A stretch of 64,000 bases of DNA from Algoriphagus winogradskyi (GCF_900182815.1 NZ_FXUA01000005.1:124001-188000); one strand, 5' to 3'. Positions 36,419 to 45,043 are shown, counted from the first letter of the stretch. The notes: generated by a model from the letters alone, not told the origin. Translations and numbers: made by a program.

Positions 36419-37534
36419 GTGAACAATAAGTACAATACAGTGGTAATTGGAGGTGGACTGGCAGGTTTGACTTCATCGTATTTATTGGCCAAAGCTGGAC
36501 ATGATGTGCTTTTGGTCGAAAAAAAGCAGTATCCCTTTCATCGGGTATGTGGAGAATACCTCTCTAATGAAGTACGTGATTTTTTAGAAAGGGAGAGTCT
36601 TTTACCTGAGCAACGTGAGTTTCCGACGATCACATCTTTTCTTTTTTCTGATACTGCTGGGAAAAGCGTAACCACTGCTTTGGACTTAGGAGGATTTGGA
36701 GTTAGCCGCTATGTGTTAGATGATTATATCTATCATAAAGTTTTGGAAAAAGGTGGGGCAGTACAAACTGGTGCACAAGTAGATACTGTGGTTTTTGATA
36801 AGAGCGAGAATTTATTCAGAATCGGCTTGGCCGATGGAACACAGCTAACAGCCTTTAATGTAATAGGAGCTTTTGGCAAGCGATCTAAACTGGACAAAAC
36901 ACTCAAACGAGCATTCATCGAAAAGAGAAGTCCTTATATAGGGGTTAAATATCACATAAAGACTGATTTCGATAGAAGCACAGTTGCGCTTTATAATTTC
37001 AAAGGCGGGTATTGTGGACTGAATACCATAGAAGATGGCAAAGTTAATTTATGCTATCTGGGAGATAGGGGGCAATTGCGGGAATACGGCTCAATTGAGG
37101 CAATGGAACGAGAAGTTTTGTGGAAAAACCCAGCGCTCAAGCCCTTTTTTACAGACAGTGATTTCCTTTTCGATAAACCGGAAGTGATCAATGAAATCAA
37201 TTTTGAGCGAAAGGAGCCTGTGGATAATCATGTACTCATGGCAGGCGATTCAGCTGGATTAATCACTCCACTCTGCGGCAACGGCATGGCAATGGCTATC
37301 CATGCAGGGAAATTGGCAGCAGATGCAATTTTGAAAGGAAAATCCAGACAAGAAATTGAAGCTCAATATGAGCATTCTTGGAGATCACTGTTTGAGCGGA
37401 GACTCTGGCTAGGAAGGAAGGTTCAGCGCCTTTTCGGATCTAATCAAGCGTCAGTTTTGACAAGAATGTTAATTAAGCATGTGCCTTTTATTTCAGATCA
37501 AATCATAAAGAATACGCACGGAAAACCTTTTTAA
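36419..37534 (+). CDS. FAD-dependent oxidoreductase (geranylgeranyl-reductase-like)
   Basis: A 371-residue flavoprotein. The GTG at 36419 gives an immediate Rossmann dinucleotide-binding strand, VVIGGGLAGL, and the second FAD motif MAGDSAGLITPLCGNGMAMA lies near residue 275-295. The motif HRVCGEYLSNEV near residue 41 fits the geranylgeranyl-reductase/flavin-monooxygenase group, which hydroxylate or reduce lipid and aromatic substrates. It stands at the head of the polyketide cluster and overlaps the UbiA gene by four bases at the 3' end. In the srs-like hypothesis it would hydroxylate a resorcinol to a hydroquinone. Confidence 0.87.
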   Translation: MNNKYNTVVIGGGLAGLTSSYLLAKAGHDVLLVEKKQYPFHRVCGEYLSNEVRDFLERESLLPEQREFPTITSFLFSDTAGKSVTTALDLGGFGVSRYVLDDYIYHKVLEKGGAVQTGAQVDTVVFDKSENLFRIGLADGTQLTAFNVIGAFGKRSKLDKTLKRAFIEKRSPYIGVKYHIKTDFDRSTVALYNFKGGYCGLNTIEDGKVNLCYLGDRGQLREYGSIEAMEREVLWKNPALKPFFTDSDFLFDKPEVINEINFERKEPVDNHVLMAGDSAGLITPLCGNGMAMAIHAGKLAADAILKGKSRQEIEAQYEHSWRSLFERRLWLGRKVQRLFGSNQASVLTRMLIKHVPFISDQIIKNTHGKPF

Positions 37535-38427
37535 TAGCCCAGAGCTTGTATGATCTGCGTGTTTTCCAGAAAGTAATAAATGAAGAAAGCATTGAGTGCT
37601 AATGCCGAGAAATAATTCATCCCCATAGCCCAGTTATAATTAGCATACTTAGATGGATTCACTCGGATGAAATTAAACCAAGTCAAAAAGTAAAGCATAA
37701 TTGGGGTCATCGCAGCTAGATAAATCCAAAGAATGTTGAGTTGATTACGGTCAAAGAAAAACCACGCAAACCCAGTGCCGGTCACCATAAATGCCATGGC
37801 TGAAAAAAGAAAAGTGCCTTTTATTCCCAACACCAAACTTAATGTTCGGTCGCCTCTCCGAGCATCTTCGCTATGTTGATAAACCTGTGTCAGCGGATAG
37901 TTTCCCCACAACATCAAGCTGGTAAACAGACCCGGGATCAGCACATGAGGCTTGTATAGGACTTCCCAACTTAAATTGCTAAGTCCGGCATAAGCTGTGG
38001 CAAACGTGAAATATCCTTGGAAAAATCCAGCAATGAACCAACTGAGCCAAGGATACTTTTTGATCCGGATAGCCGGGTGAGAATAGGCCATACTCACCAA
38101 GCCATAAATCAAAATCATAAGTGCAACGCTGAGATTTATACTTGCACCTATCCAGATCGCAATCAAGAAAAAGGTGAGTGAAAGCCAATAAAGGTCTTGG
38201 GTGACTTTTGGTGGATGCTTCAGTCCACCGATACTTTCTTCGTCCTTATCAAAATAACTATTGTAGCCGTTACTAGACGGATATAGAAAAAGATGAAGAG
38301 CAATAAACACCCAAAGAATTCTTGACTCATTATGGTTGGGAGTGAGTGCCAAAGCAAAGAAAAAGATGGGCATCAAAAAGAGTGAAAAGGGAATTCGAAG
38401 ATGCTTAAGGCTAGAACTAGAGATCAT
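37531..38427 (-). CDS. UbiA-family prenyltransferase
   Basis: A 298-residue integral membrane prenyltransferase with about eight helices. The first Asp-rich motif appears as N56-S-Y-F-D60-K-D62, a variant of NDxxDxxxD, and the second as EDARRGDRTLSLVLG with Asp188 and Asp193. UbiA-family members join a prenyl diphosphate to an aromatic acceptor (for quinones, haems or tocopherol-like lipids). It sits between the flavoprotein and type III PKS genes but on the opposite strand, so the gene grouping is by position and not by one transcript. Confidence 0.85.
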   Translation of the reverse strand: MISSSSLKHLRIPFSLFLMPIFFFALALTPNHNESRILWVFIALHLFLYPSSNGYNSYFDKDEESIGGLKHPPKVTQDLYWLSLTFFLIAIWIGASINLSVALMILIYGLVSMAYSHPAIRIKKYPWLSWFIAGFFQGYFTFATAYAGLSNLSWEVLYKPHVLIPGLFTSLMLWGNYPLTQVYQHSEDARRGDRTLSLVLGIKGTFLFSAMAFMVTGTGFAWFFFDRNQLNILWIYLAAMTPIMLYFLTWFNFIRVNPSKYANYNWAMGMNYFSALALNAFFIYYFLENTQIIQALGY

Positions 38428-38630
38428 ATCGTAAATGAGGTTGAGCTAATAACTATTCCAGATGGAGATAGTTACAATGCATTCAGCCAATTTAGATATA
38501 TTCAATTAACTTGATCAGAAGAACTGAAAATTGGATGAATCAAATTTTCTAGGATTTATTTAATGAAAGAAGCGAAACCGACTAAATCTTTATACATGAA
38601 GGCAACCTCCACAAACCCAAACTTCTGTTT

Positions 38631-39707
38631 ATGAGGAGTGGAATCGTAAGTATAGGCCTGGCAAATCCAGGCGACCCTATTGATCAGTCGGTAATAGCCA
38701 GCTTTATGCAGAAGGCGCATCAACTGGACGAAGTTGAGTCAAGAAAATTGGGCTTTTTGTATAGAAAGTCTGGAATTTCCAGTCGTTACAGTGTGCTGAA
38801 TGATTTTGAGAAGTCAGACCCAAATGACTTTACTTTTTTCCCGAATTCAAAAGACTTTGAACCCTTCCCTGGCACAAAGGCAAGGATGGAAGTATTTCGT
38901 CAGACGGCTCCAGGTCTTTGTGAAGAGGCTGTGATTAATTGCCTTGCAAAATCTGAAATAAAAGCTCAAGATATCACTCATTTGATATTAGTTTCATGCA
39001 CAGGAATGATGGCTCCCGGAGTTGAATTAGCCCTGATGAAAAGTCTTAATCTCGATGATGCCGTGGAGCGATACTGCGTACATTTCATGGGTTGCTATGC
39101 AGCATTTACAGGGTTGAAATTGGCAGACAAAATAGTGAAAGCAGAACCAGAAGCTAAAGTGCTGCTGGTTTGTGTGGAGCTATGCACCTTACATTTTCAG
39201 AAGGAATATATGGAGGATAATATTCTGGCCAATTCACTCTTCGGAGATGGGGCAGCTGCGGCTTTGGTCATGCGATCTGAGAAAGGATTAAAAATTAAAT
39301 CTTACCTGAGTCAGGTGCTTCGCGAAGGCGAGGAAGATATGGCTTGGGGGATCGGGGATTTTGGTTTTGAGATGCGGCTGAGCAAGTATATTCCTACACT
39401 TCTGGATCAAGGCATTAGCCAATTGAAAGAGAAATTTGAGCAGAAATTCAAGTTATCCACAGTGGATAACTTTGCTATTCATCCAGGCGGGAAACAGATA
39501 CTCCAGAAAGTTCAAGAAGCATTTGGTCTGGAAGAATCTGTCAATTCACATGCATTGGAAGTGCTCAAGCAATTTGGAAATATGTCGTCAGTGACCATAC
39601 TTTTTGTCTTAGCCCGAATGATGCATGATGATCAAATTCAAGGAGATATACTTTCTATGGGATTTGGACCAGGGCTTACGTTGGAAACTTTACTGCTGGA
39701 AAAGTGA
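38631..39707 (+). CDS. Type III polyketide synthase (chalcone/alkylresorcinol-synthase-like)
   Basis: A 358-residue type III PKS. The catalytic Cys155 lies in HFMGCYAA, His284 in FAIHPGGK and Asn317 in FGNMSS, which are the three conserved active-site residues. The enzyme makes polyketides from acyl-CoA and malonyl-CoA, typically alkylresorcinols, alkylpyrones or phloroglucinols in bacteria. The ring type cannot be told from these motifs alone. It is followed at once by a methyltransferase gene (stop and start overlap, TGATG), so the two are translationally coupled. Confidence 0.93.
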   Translation: MRSGIVSIGLANPGDPIDQSVIASFMQKAHQLDEVESRKLGFLYRKSGISSRYSVLNDFEKSDPNDFTFFPNSKDFEPFPGTKARMEVFRQTAPGLCEEAVINCLAKSEIKAQDITHLILVSCTGMMAPGVELALMKSLNLDDAVERYCVHFMGCYAAFTGLKLADKIVKAEPEAKVLLVCVELCTLHFQKEYMEDNILANSLFGDGAAAALVMRSEKGLKIKSYLSQVLREGEEDMAWGIGDFGFEMRLSKYIPTLLDQGISQLKEKFEQKFKLSTVDNFAIHPGGKQILQKVQEAFGLEESVNSHALEVLKQFGNMSSVTILFVLARMMHDDQIQGDILSMGFGPGLTLETLLLEK

Positions 39708-40411
39708 TGAGTAAATTTGCGCAGCGAAGCGAGGAGAAGGAATTGATGGACGACCTCAATTGCTCTGGCGAAGAACTTAATCAAACTTTGCGCGAGCTAA
39801 AAACCATCAATCGATGGCTGGGTGGAAATTATGTGACTACTTCTGGTCTGGCGAAGATTTTTAAGAGTTATCCACAAGATAACTATTCAGTGGCAGACAT
39901 TGGCTGCGGGGGCGGAGATATGATCAGAGTAATGAATGAATGGGTAAAAACCCAGAAAAAAGTGGTTACCTTTATCGGAATCGACGCAAACAGGAACATT
40001 ATTGACCTAGCGAAGGTTAGACTACGTGACTTATCAGAAGTCACTTTTGAAGTTCAGAATGTTTTTCAAGAAGAATTTTCTGAAGAAAAAGTAGATATCT
40101 CTACGTGTACGCTCTTTACACATCATTTTACAGACAGCGAGTTAGTTACATTGCTGAACTCTCTTCGAGCAAAATCCCGATTAGGAATAGTCATTAACGA
40201 TTTGCACAGGCATCCACTTGCTTATTATAGCATTAAGTGGTTGACTCGGGTATTTAGCAAATCAAAAATGGTTCAGCATGACGCCTGTTTATCTGTTTTA
40301 AGGAGCTTTTCGAGATCAGATTGGGAAAGAATTTTGCACACTGCACAAATAAAAAATTTTGAAATAAGCTGGCATTGGGCTTTTCGCTGGCAAGTGAATA
40401 TTATATTTTAG
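39707..40411 (+). CDS. SAM-dependent methyltransferase
   Basis: A 234-residue class I S-adenosylmethionine methyltransferase. The SAM-binding motif I is VADIGCGGGD near residue 65 and motif post-I FIGIDANRNII follows. Its start overlaps the PKS stop by one base (TGATG; a GTG three bases upstream is possible). In Streptomyces a type III PKS paired with a methyltransferase and flavin hydroxylase produces methylated phenolic lipids, so O-methylation of the PKS product is the obvious guess. There is no signal peptide. Confidence 0.87.
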   Translation: MSKFAQRSEEKELMDDLNCSGEELNQTLRELKTINRWLGGNYVTTSGLAKIFKSYPQDNYSVADIGCGGGDMIRVMNEWVKTQKKVVTFIGIDANRNIIDLAKVRLRDLSEVTFEVQNVFQEEFSEEKVDISTCTLFTHHFTDSELVTLLNSLRAKSRLGIVINDLHRHPLAYYSIKWLTRVFSKSKMVQHDACLSVLRSFSRSDWERILHTAQIKNFEISWHWAFRWQVNIIF

Positions 40412-40442
40412 TAACAAATCAAACCAACCAAAAGTAAGTAAC

Positions 40443-41303
40443 ATGGAAGACTTTGGAATTTCACAAGAAACCACAGATGCATTATATGCGCAAGGTATCA
40501 GTCTAGCTGTAGAAGTAGTTCTTAGACTTATAGCTGCAATTTTAGTCTATTTTATCGGGCGATTTATTATCAAAAAAGTACTCAAATTCATAAAGCACTC
40601 GCTTGAGAAAAGAGAGGATTCGCCTTCATTGAATGATTTCCTATTTGGATTTGCGAAAATTATGCTTTTCGCAGCCCTAATTATCGCTGTTGCAGTTACA
40701 CTAGGAATAGATGCCACTTCATTTTTGGCAGTCTTCGGTGCAGCAGGTTTAGCTATTGGTCTTGCACTTCAGGGTTCCTTGTCAAATTTTGCAGGAGGAT
40801 TATTGATTTTAGCTTTTAAGCCATTCAAAGTAGGGCATGTTATCGTTGCTCAAGGTCACACAGGTGTAGTCAATAGAGTTCAGATTCTTTACACCCATCT
40901 AATGACATTTGACAATCAGGAAGTGATTATCCCGAATGGTAATTTGGCAAATTCCGATATTGTCAATATGAGTACACAAGAAACTCGAAGAGCAGAATTG
41001 AAGGTAGGTGTAGCTTATGGCACAAACATCAAGCAAGCGAAAGAGATCATTTTGGATATTTTCAATAATGACCCTAGGACTCTGCAAGAACCAGCACCTT
41101 TTGTGGCTTTGAATAATTTTGGGGATAGCTCATTGGACATTGTGGTAAGAGTTTGGGCAAAATCAGCAGATATGTGGCCACTTTATTTTGCAGGAATGGA
41201 AGCTATTAACACTGAATTTGAGAAACATGGAATAGAAATTCCTTTCCCTCAGCGAGTTGTTCATCAAATCAAAGAAAAAGCTAAAGAAGAAGAGGCTTCT
41301 TAA
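40443..41303 (+). CDS. MscS-family mechanosensitive ion channel
   Basis: A 286-residue small-conductance mechanosensitive channel. About three transmembrane helices (20-40, 75-95 and 97-120), with the pore-lining TM3 AVFGAAGLAIGLALQGSLSNFAGG and the beta-domain start PFKVGHVIVAQGHTGVV. MscS channels open under membrane tension to release solutes. Length is normal. It starts 31 bases after the methyltransferase, so it could be read through from the PKS operon, but a functional link is not evident. A strong terminator follows. Confidence 0.95.
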   Translation: MEDFGISQETTDALYAQGISLAVEVVLRLIAAILVYFIGRFIIKKVLKFIKHSLEKREDSPSLNDFLFGFAKIMLFAALIIAVAVTLGIDATSFLAVFGAAGLAIGLALQGSLSNFAGGLLILAFKPFKVGHVIVAQGHTGVVNRVQILYTHLMTFDNQEVIIPNGNLANSDIVNMSTQETRRAELKVGVAYGTNIKQAKEIILDIFNNDPRTLQEPAPFVALNNFGDSSLDIVVRVWAKSADMWPLYFAGMEAINTEFEKHGIEIPFPQRVVHQIKEKAKEEEAS

Positions 41304-41314
41304 GTTGGAAGGCT

Positions 41315-41358
41315 AAAAACAGAAAGGCGATCATTGATGTGATCGCCTTTCTGTTTTT
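41315..41358. terminator. Very strong bidirectional terminator
   Basis: A perfect 19-bp stem, AAAAACAGAAAGGCGATCA with its complement, around a six-base loop, with T and A tracts on the two sides. It lies between the MscS gene and the deiodinase-like gene and touches the stop codon of the latter. Confidence 0.95.
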
Positions 41359-42034
41359 AAAACCTTTTTATGATTTCATTAAGAGACTTTCTTTTGATAG
41401 CTGGCACGTATGTTTCTGCCTTTGGATAGCCTACTGGAATCAATAGATAGGGTTTTTCATTAAAGGGTCTTTTAAGAATCTCACTCAGAAAATTCATTGG
41501 GCTTGGCGTGTGGGTGACAGCGGTGAGTCCTGCTTGGTGAATTGCAGCAATTAGAAATCCACAGGCAATTCCCACGGATTCGTTTACATAGTAATGCTGG
41601 ATTTTTTCACCATTTTCCATACCATACGACTGCTTGAACACTACAATTAAATAGGGTGCTTCCTCCAAAAACGGTTTCTCCCAGTTTGTTCCCAATGGTT
41701 TCAAATCAGATTTCCATTGATCCGGCATCCGGCTCGAATAGCTGATTTTTTCTTCTTCTTCTGCTGCATCTCTGATTTTCTTTTTGATAGAAGGATCTGA
41801 AATCAGGCAAAATGTCCATGGCTGCTTGTGCGCACCTGAGGGAGCTGTGCTTGCTGTGAGGATGATTTTTTCCAAAATTTCGATTGGAACTGGACGTGAA
41901 TCGAATTCTCTAACTGTCCGACGCTGATCCATTTCCTGATAAAACTGCTCTGAGCGTAAAATCATTTCCTCAGGACTGAGCTGCGGACGCTTATATCTGA
42001 CATGCTCAAATCCTTCAATTATTTTCTTGTCCAT
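41357..42034 (-). CDS. Iodotyrosine-deiodinase-like nitroreductase-fold flavoprotein
   Basis: A 225-residue FMN flavoprotein of the nitroreductase superfamily that closely resembles iodotyrosine deiodinase (IYD). Shared blocks are RRTVREF, TAPSGAHKQPWTF, and the C-terminal IPVGYP. The residues that bind the halotyrosine zwitterion in human IYD (Glu157, Tyr161, Lys182) have equivalents Glu95, Tyr99 and Lys120 with identical spacing (4 and 21 residues). Bacterial IYD proteins reductively dehalogenate iodo-, bromo- and chlorotyrosine. No signal peptide or membrane helix is present, so the enzyme is cytoplasmic. Halogenated tyrosine is plausible for a marine lifestyle. Confidence 0.85.
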   Translation of the reverse strand: MDKKIIEGFEHVRYKRPQLSPEEMILRSEQFYQEMDQRRTVREFDSRPVPIEILEKIILTASTAPSGAHKQPWTFCLISDPSIKKKIRDAAEEEEKISYSSRMPDQWKSDLKPLGTNWEKPFLEEAPYLIVVFKQSYGMENGEKIQHYYVNESVGIACGFLIAAIHQAGLTAVTHTPSPMNFLSEILKRPFNEKPYLLIPVGYPKAETYVPAIKRKSLNEIIKRF

Positions 42035-42067
42035 AAAAAAAACGGCTAAATCGAAAGATAGCCGTTT
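42034..42067 (-). terminator. Terminator after the lipoprotein gene (minus strand)
   Basis: AAACGGCTA pairs with TAGCCGTTT around a ten-base loop, with A residues at 42035-42042 reading as a U tract. The hairpin abuts the start codon of the deiodinase-like gene, so that gene needs its own promoter or readthrough. Confidence 0.8.
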
Positions 42068-42089
42068 AGATTTTATAAATGGAATTGAA

Positions 42090-42920
42090 TTAATCCAGCG
42101 TCACTGGCTTTGATCCACTTGGATAGAAGATCGTTGCCATTTTATCACATGCTCCATCTCCGTAGTCCACAGTCACTTCAATTCCACTGTATTGAAATGC
42201 CAAGATTCCCGAATTTGGAATTTTCACGCCCGAATCAATACAGCTTTTGGTGTAAATCAGCGGTTCAGCAATTGAAGATGTATAATTAAGTCCTGCGCGG
42301 CTTGTACCGGAAGCTGTACCCGTAATGGAAGCTTCGTATTCTCCCTGGGTACCAAGTTTGATGACACGTACTTGGTCGCTCGTCAACGTCACAAACGTAT
42401 TGTCAGACCAAGTAACTTTTCCATTTTGGATTTTCACTTCCAAAGTGATCGTGCCATTCTCAAGGCTCACACCTTTATTTGTAAGTGTTCTTGTGCCTTC
42501 AATCTTATGACCGTTGACTTCATAGTCTTCAAACGTAGTGGTGATTTTTGCACCTGTTATCAAGAGGTTGCCAGTGTAGGCCAAATTGACGATCCCTTTT
42601 CTAATAATGCCATTTACGCTAGTACAGCCGTCACCAAAATCAACTTTAATTGTCTTGGTGCTTTCATCCAAGGTGATTATTGCTCCATCACATATATTTG
42701 AAGCAGGGATAGTTACGGAGGTTCTAGCGCTGAGTCCGCTGGTACTCAAAACTGAGAGTGTGAGGTTATCCAAATCCTCAAATGCCATATTTACTTCCAT
42801 GTCTTCATTGACTACTGCAAGATTTGGCACTGGAGGTTCATCATTCATATCACAGCTGGATACGAGCATGATGCCGAAGATCATCAGAAATAAAATTGTG
42901 GGGTTAAGTGTCTTTTTCAT
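42090..42920 (-). CDS. Hypothetical lipoprotein
   Basis: A 276-residue lipoprotein (lipobox LVSSC, Cys23). The mature part is beta-rich with three spaced Cys pairs (NICDG, DGCTS, KSCID, GACDK), perhaps disulphide-linked. The two repeats KVDFGDGC and TVDYGDGAC, one near the middle and one near the end, suggest an internally duplicated fold. I do not recognise a family. It follows a small gene by 25 bases and likely forms an operon with it. Function unknown. Confidence 0.75.
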   Translation of the reverse strand: MKKTLNPTILFLMIFGIMLVSSCDMNDEPPVPNLAVVNEDMEVNMAFEDLDNLTLSVLSTSGLSARTSVTIPASNICDGAIITLDESTKTIKVDFGDGCTSVNGIIRKGIVNLAYTGNLLITGAKITTTFEDYEVNGHKIEGTRTLTNKGVSLENGTITLEVKIQNGKVTWSDNTFVTLTSDQVRVIKLGTQGEYEASITGTASGTSRAGLNYTSSIAEPLIYTKSCIDSGVKIPNSGILAFQYSGIEVTVDYGDGACDKMATIFYPSGSKPVTLD

Positions 42921-42945
42921 ATTCTTTTACGATAGATTTTGGTAA

Positions 42946-43119
42946 TTATTTAGTTGGTTTTTTTATTGAATTGTTGGGCTTTTTGGACTTTCCGCCTACA
43001 CAGCCGATGTTCTGCGTAAAAGCGACATCATCAGGCAGAATTCCCATCCCCTTAGAAATGTCCCAGTCCTCAGCTTCTGTTTCCTTGTCTGTCATTTTTT
43101 TAGGTTTGTTATTTTCCAT
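42946..43119 (-). CDS. Small 57-residue protein with NIGCVGG motif
   Basis: From the ATG at 43119 this encodes a 57-residue hydrophilic protein with the core DWDISKGMGILPDDVAFTQNIGCVGG and a Lys-rich tail. A longer TTG-initiated frame to 43191 exists but adds a sequence unlike the rest. Short proteins with a similar LPDDxxxTxNIGC segment are familiar in Bacteroidota, though I cannot name a family. It lies 25 bases upstream of the lipoprotein gene on the same strand. Confidence 0.6.
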   Translation of the reverse strand: MENNKPKKMTDKETEAEDWDISKGMGILPDDVAFTQNIGCVGGKSKKPNNSIKKPTK

Positions 43120-43205
43120 AATTCTGATGCAGTTAATGATTAACGTCCATGACTTGCTAAAAATTTGAATAGGTGTCAAGGATTGCGCCAATTTGAATAG
43201 TTAGC

Positions 43206-44999
43206 GTGATTCAATTCCTATCTTTGGGCATGAAAGGATTTGATTTTGAAAATTCTAATCTGTCTGAGAAGCTAAAAACGGTTAAAAGTAAGGTTGGAAC
43301 CTACTCTCTAATGCGTTTGGTCGTCTTTTTTGGCATGGGTGGATTATTTGTTTTAGCAGTAGCGGAAAGTCCGTTTTGGTTCTTGTTTTTTGGAGTCTCA
43401 GTGGTGATTTTCATTTCTCTGATTAGAAAGTATAATTTTCAGAAAGATCAGGAGGCTATTTATCTAGCACTTGAGAAAATGAATATGTCTAGAGAAAAGC
43501 GGGTTGGTAGAAATCTAAAAGATCTTGATGCCGGAACTGAATTTCAAGAAAAAGCTCATCCTTTCGCGAATGATTTGGATCTATTTGGAGATCACTCTTT
43601 ATTCCAACTCCTGAATCATACTGTTTCTAAAAAAGGTAAGGAAACCCTTGCTGCCAAAATAAAATCTGAATTTGAGAGTGTGAAAGCTGGGGCTTTTCGG
43701 GAAGCTTCTAGTGAGTTATCCACAAAATCCGAATTTCTTCAAGCGATGGAAAGCATTGGGATTGCTTTTTATAATGAGGAGAAATCAAATTCAGGCTGGA
43801 CCAAATGGTTGGAAGAAAGTGACAAGAGTACATTATTAGTTACTATTGGAGCTTTCCTCGGTCCAATCGGAGGTATAACTCTTTCTGTTTTAATATATAT
43901 AGGAATAGTTCCTGGAGCGTTTTTCGGTGTATGGATTTTGCTTGGAATGGTGTTTTTGGGAATGGTATTTAAACCATTGAAGAAGGCGGCTGAGTCGATT
44001 CCGAGTCGCCATCAATTGAAAACATATCGCTATTGGCTGGCAGTACTTGAAAAGGAGCCAATGCAATCAACTCTTCTCAAGGAGAAACAGGCACCATTCC
44101 TCACCAAAGAGGTCAAAGCTTCTACACTTTTTGATCAGTTGGACAGCTTAGGATTGTGGATCCAAAACCGGATAAATATTCTTTATATCCCGATTAACCT
44201 CATTTTTTGGACAGACTTGTTTTTATACGTTAGACTAGTTTCTTGGAAGAAAAAATATGGTCATCTAGTCGCTCACTTTCCAGCCCAGCTAGTAGAATGG
44301 GAAGTTTTGATTTCCTTAGGAGCATTTGAAAATGAAGTTGGTGGAAAGGGGAAACTTATTTCTATTGAGAAAGGAATCAAAGCCAAGTCAGTTTCTCATC
44401 CTCTACTTTTGCCGGGAACTGCAGTGCCCAATAATTTCAAAATCGACGGAAATCAACGAGTCGTTTTGCTCACGGGTGCAAATATGAGTGGAAAGACCAC
44501 TTTTATGCGAACGCTCGGGATTAATTGTGTGTTGGTGAATCTAGGCTTGAGACCTTTCGCTGAGGAATTTGGATTTAGTACATTTCAACTTTATACCAGT
44601 ATGAGGAATTCGGATAATTTGGGAGAAAGTGTCAGCTCATTTTATGCGGAACTTAGTAGGATTAAGAAATTGATCGATAGAATCGAAAAAGGAGAACAAA
44701 TCTTCTTTCTTTTGGATGAAATCTTGAAAGGAACCAATACCGAAGATAGAATTGCTGGTTCAGAAGCCTTGATTAGGCAAGTGAATGATACCAATGCTTT
44801 TGGAATCATCAGTACGCACGATATTGAGTTAGCAGAATTGGAAGAAAGAATGAGTACTGTGTGGAATTACAGTTTTCATTCTGAGATTCATGACCAAAAC
44901 ATAGATTTTGACTACAAAATAAAACGGGGAGCATGCCCGAGTTTCAATGCACATAAACTCATGGAGTTAATGGGAATTCGCTTTCAGCAGGAAAAGTGA
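43206..44999 (+). CDS. Membrane-anchored MutS-like ATPase
   Basis: A 597-residue protein with a MutS-type ATPase C-terminus: Walker A TGANMSGKTT (Gly424-Thr431), Walker B FFLLDE (Asp504, Glu505), and the signature MRNSDNLGESVSSFYAE and STHDIELAELEE. It lacks the mismatch-binding and connector domains of MutS1. The N-terminal third instead has hydrophobic segments at about 36-68 (LVVFFGMGGLFVLAV and FLFFGVSVVIFISLI) and about 208-258, so it appears to be membrane-bound. GTG at 43206 or ATG at 43230 could start it. Function unknown; the family is recurrent in Bacteroidota. Confidence 0.85.
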   Translation: MIQFLSLGMKGFDFENSNLSEKLKTVKSKVGTYSLMRLVVFFGMGGLFVLAVAESPFWFLFFGVSVVIFISLIRKYNFQKDQEAIYLALEKMNMSREKRVGRNLKDLDAGTEFQEKAHPFANDLDLFGDHSLFQLLNHTVSKKGKETLAAKIKSEFESVKAGAFREASSELSTKSEFLQAMESIGIAFYNEEKSNSGWTKWLEESDKSTLLVTIGAFLGPIGGITLSVLIYIGIVPGAFFGVWILLGMVFLGMVFKPLKKAAESIPSRHQLKTYRYWLAVLEKEPMQSTLLKEKQAPFLTKEVKASTLFDQLDSLGLWIQNRINILYIPINLIFWTDLFLYVRLVSWKKKYGHLVAHFPAQLVEWEVLISLGAFENEVGGKGKLISIEKGIKAKSVSHPLLLPGTAVPNNFKIDGNQRVVLLTGANMSGKTTFMRTLGINCVLVNLGLRPFAEEFGFSTFQLYTSMRNSDNLGESVSSFYAELSRIKKLIDRIEKGEQIFFLLDEILKGTNTEDRIAGSEALIRQVNDTNAFGIISTHDIELAELEERMSTVWNYSFHSEIHDQNIDFDYKIKRGACPSFNAHKLMELMGIRFQQEK

Positions 45000-45043
45000 G
45001 TTCTGTTTCTTGAGATTATATTATTTTTGATTACAAATAAATT

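Noticed and set aside
36419..40411. The polyketide cluster as a flexirubin or carotenoid pathway
   Set aside because: Flexirubin (dar) clusters use many ketosynthase-type and tyrosine-ammonia-lyase genes, and carotenoid clusters need phytoene synthase and desaturase; none are here.
42946..43191. The long 81-codon version of the small NIGCVGG protein
   Set aside because: The additional N-terminal segment shows no typical composition; the ATG at 43119 gives a coherent hydrophilic protein.
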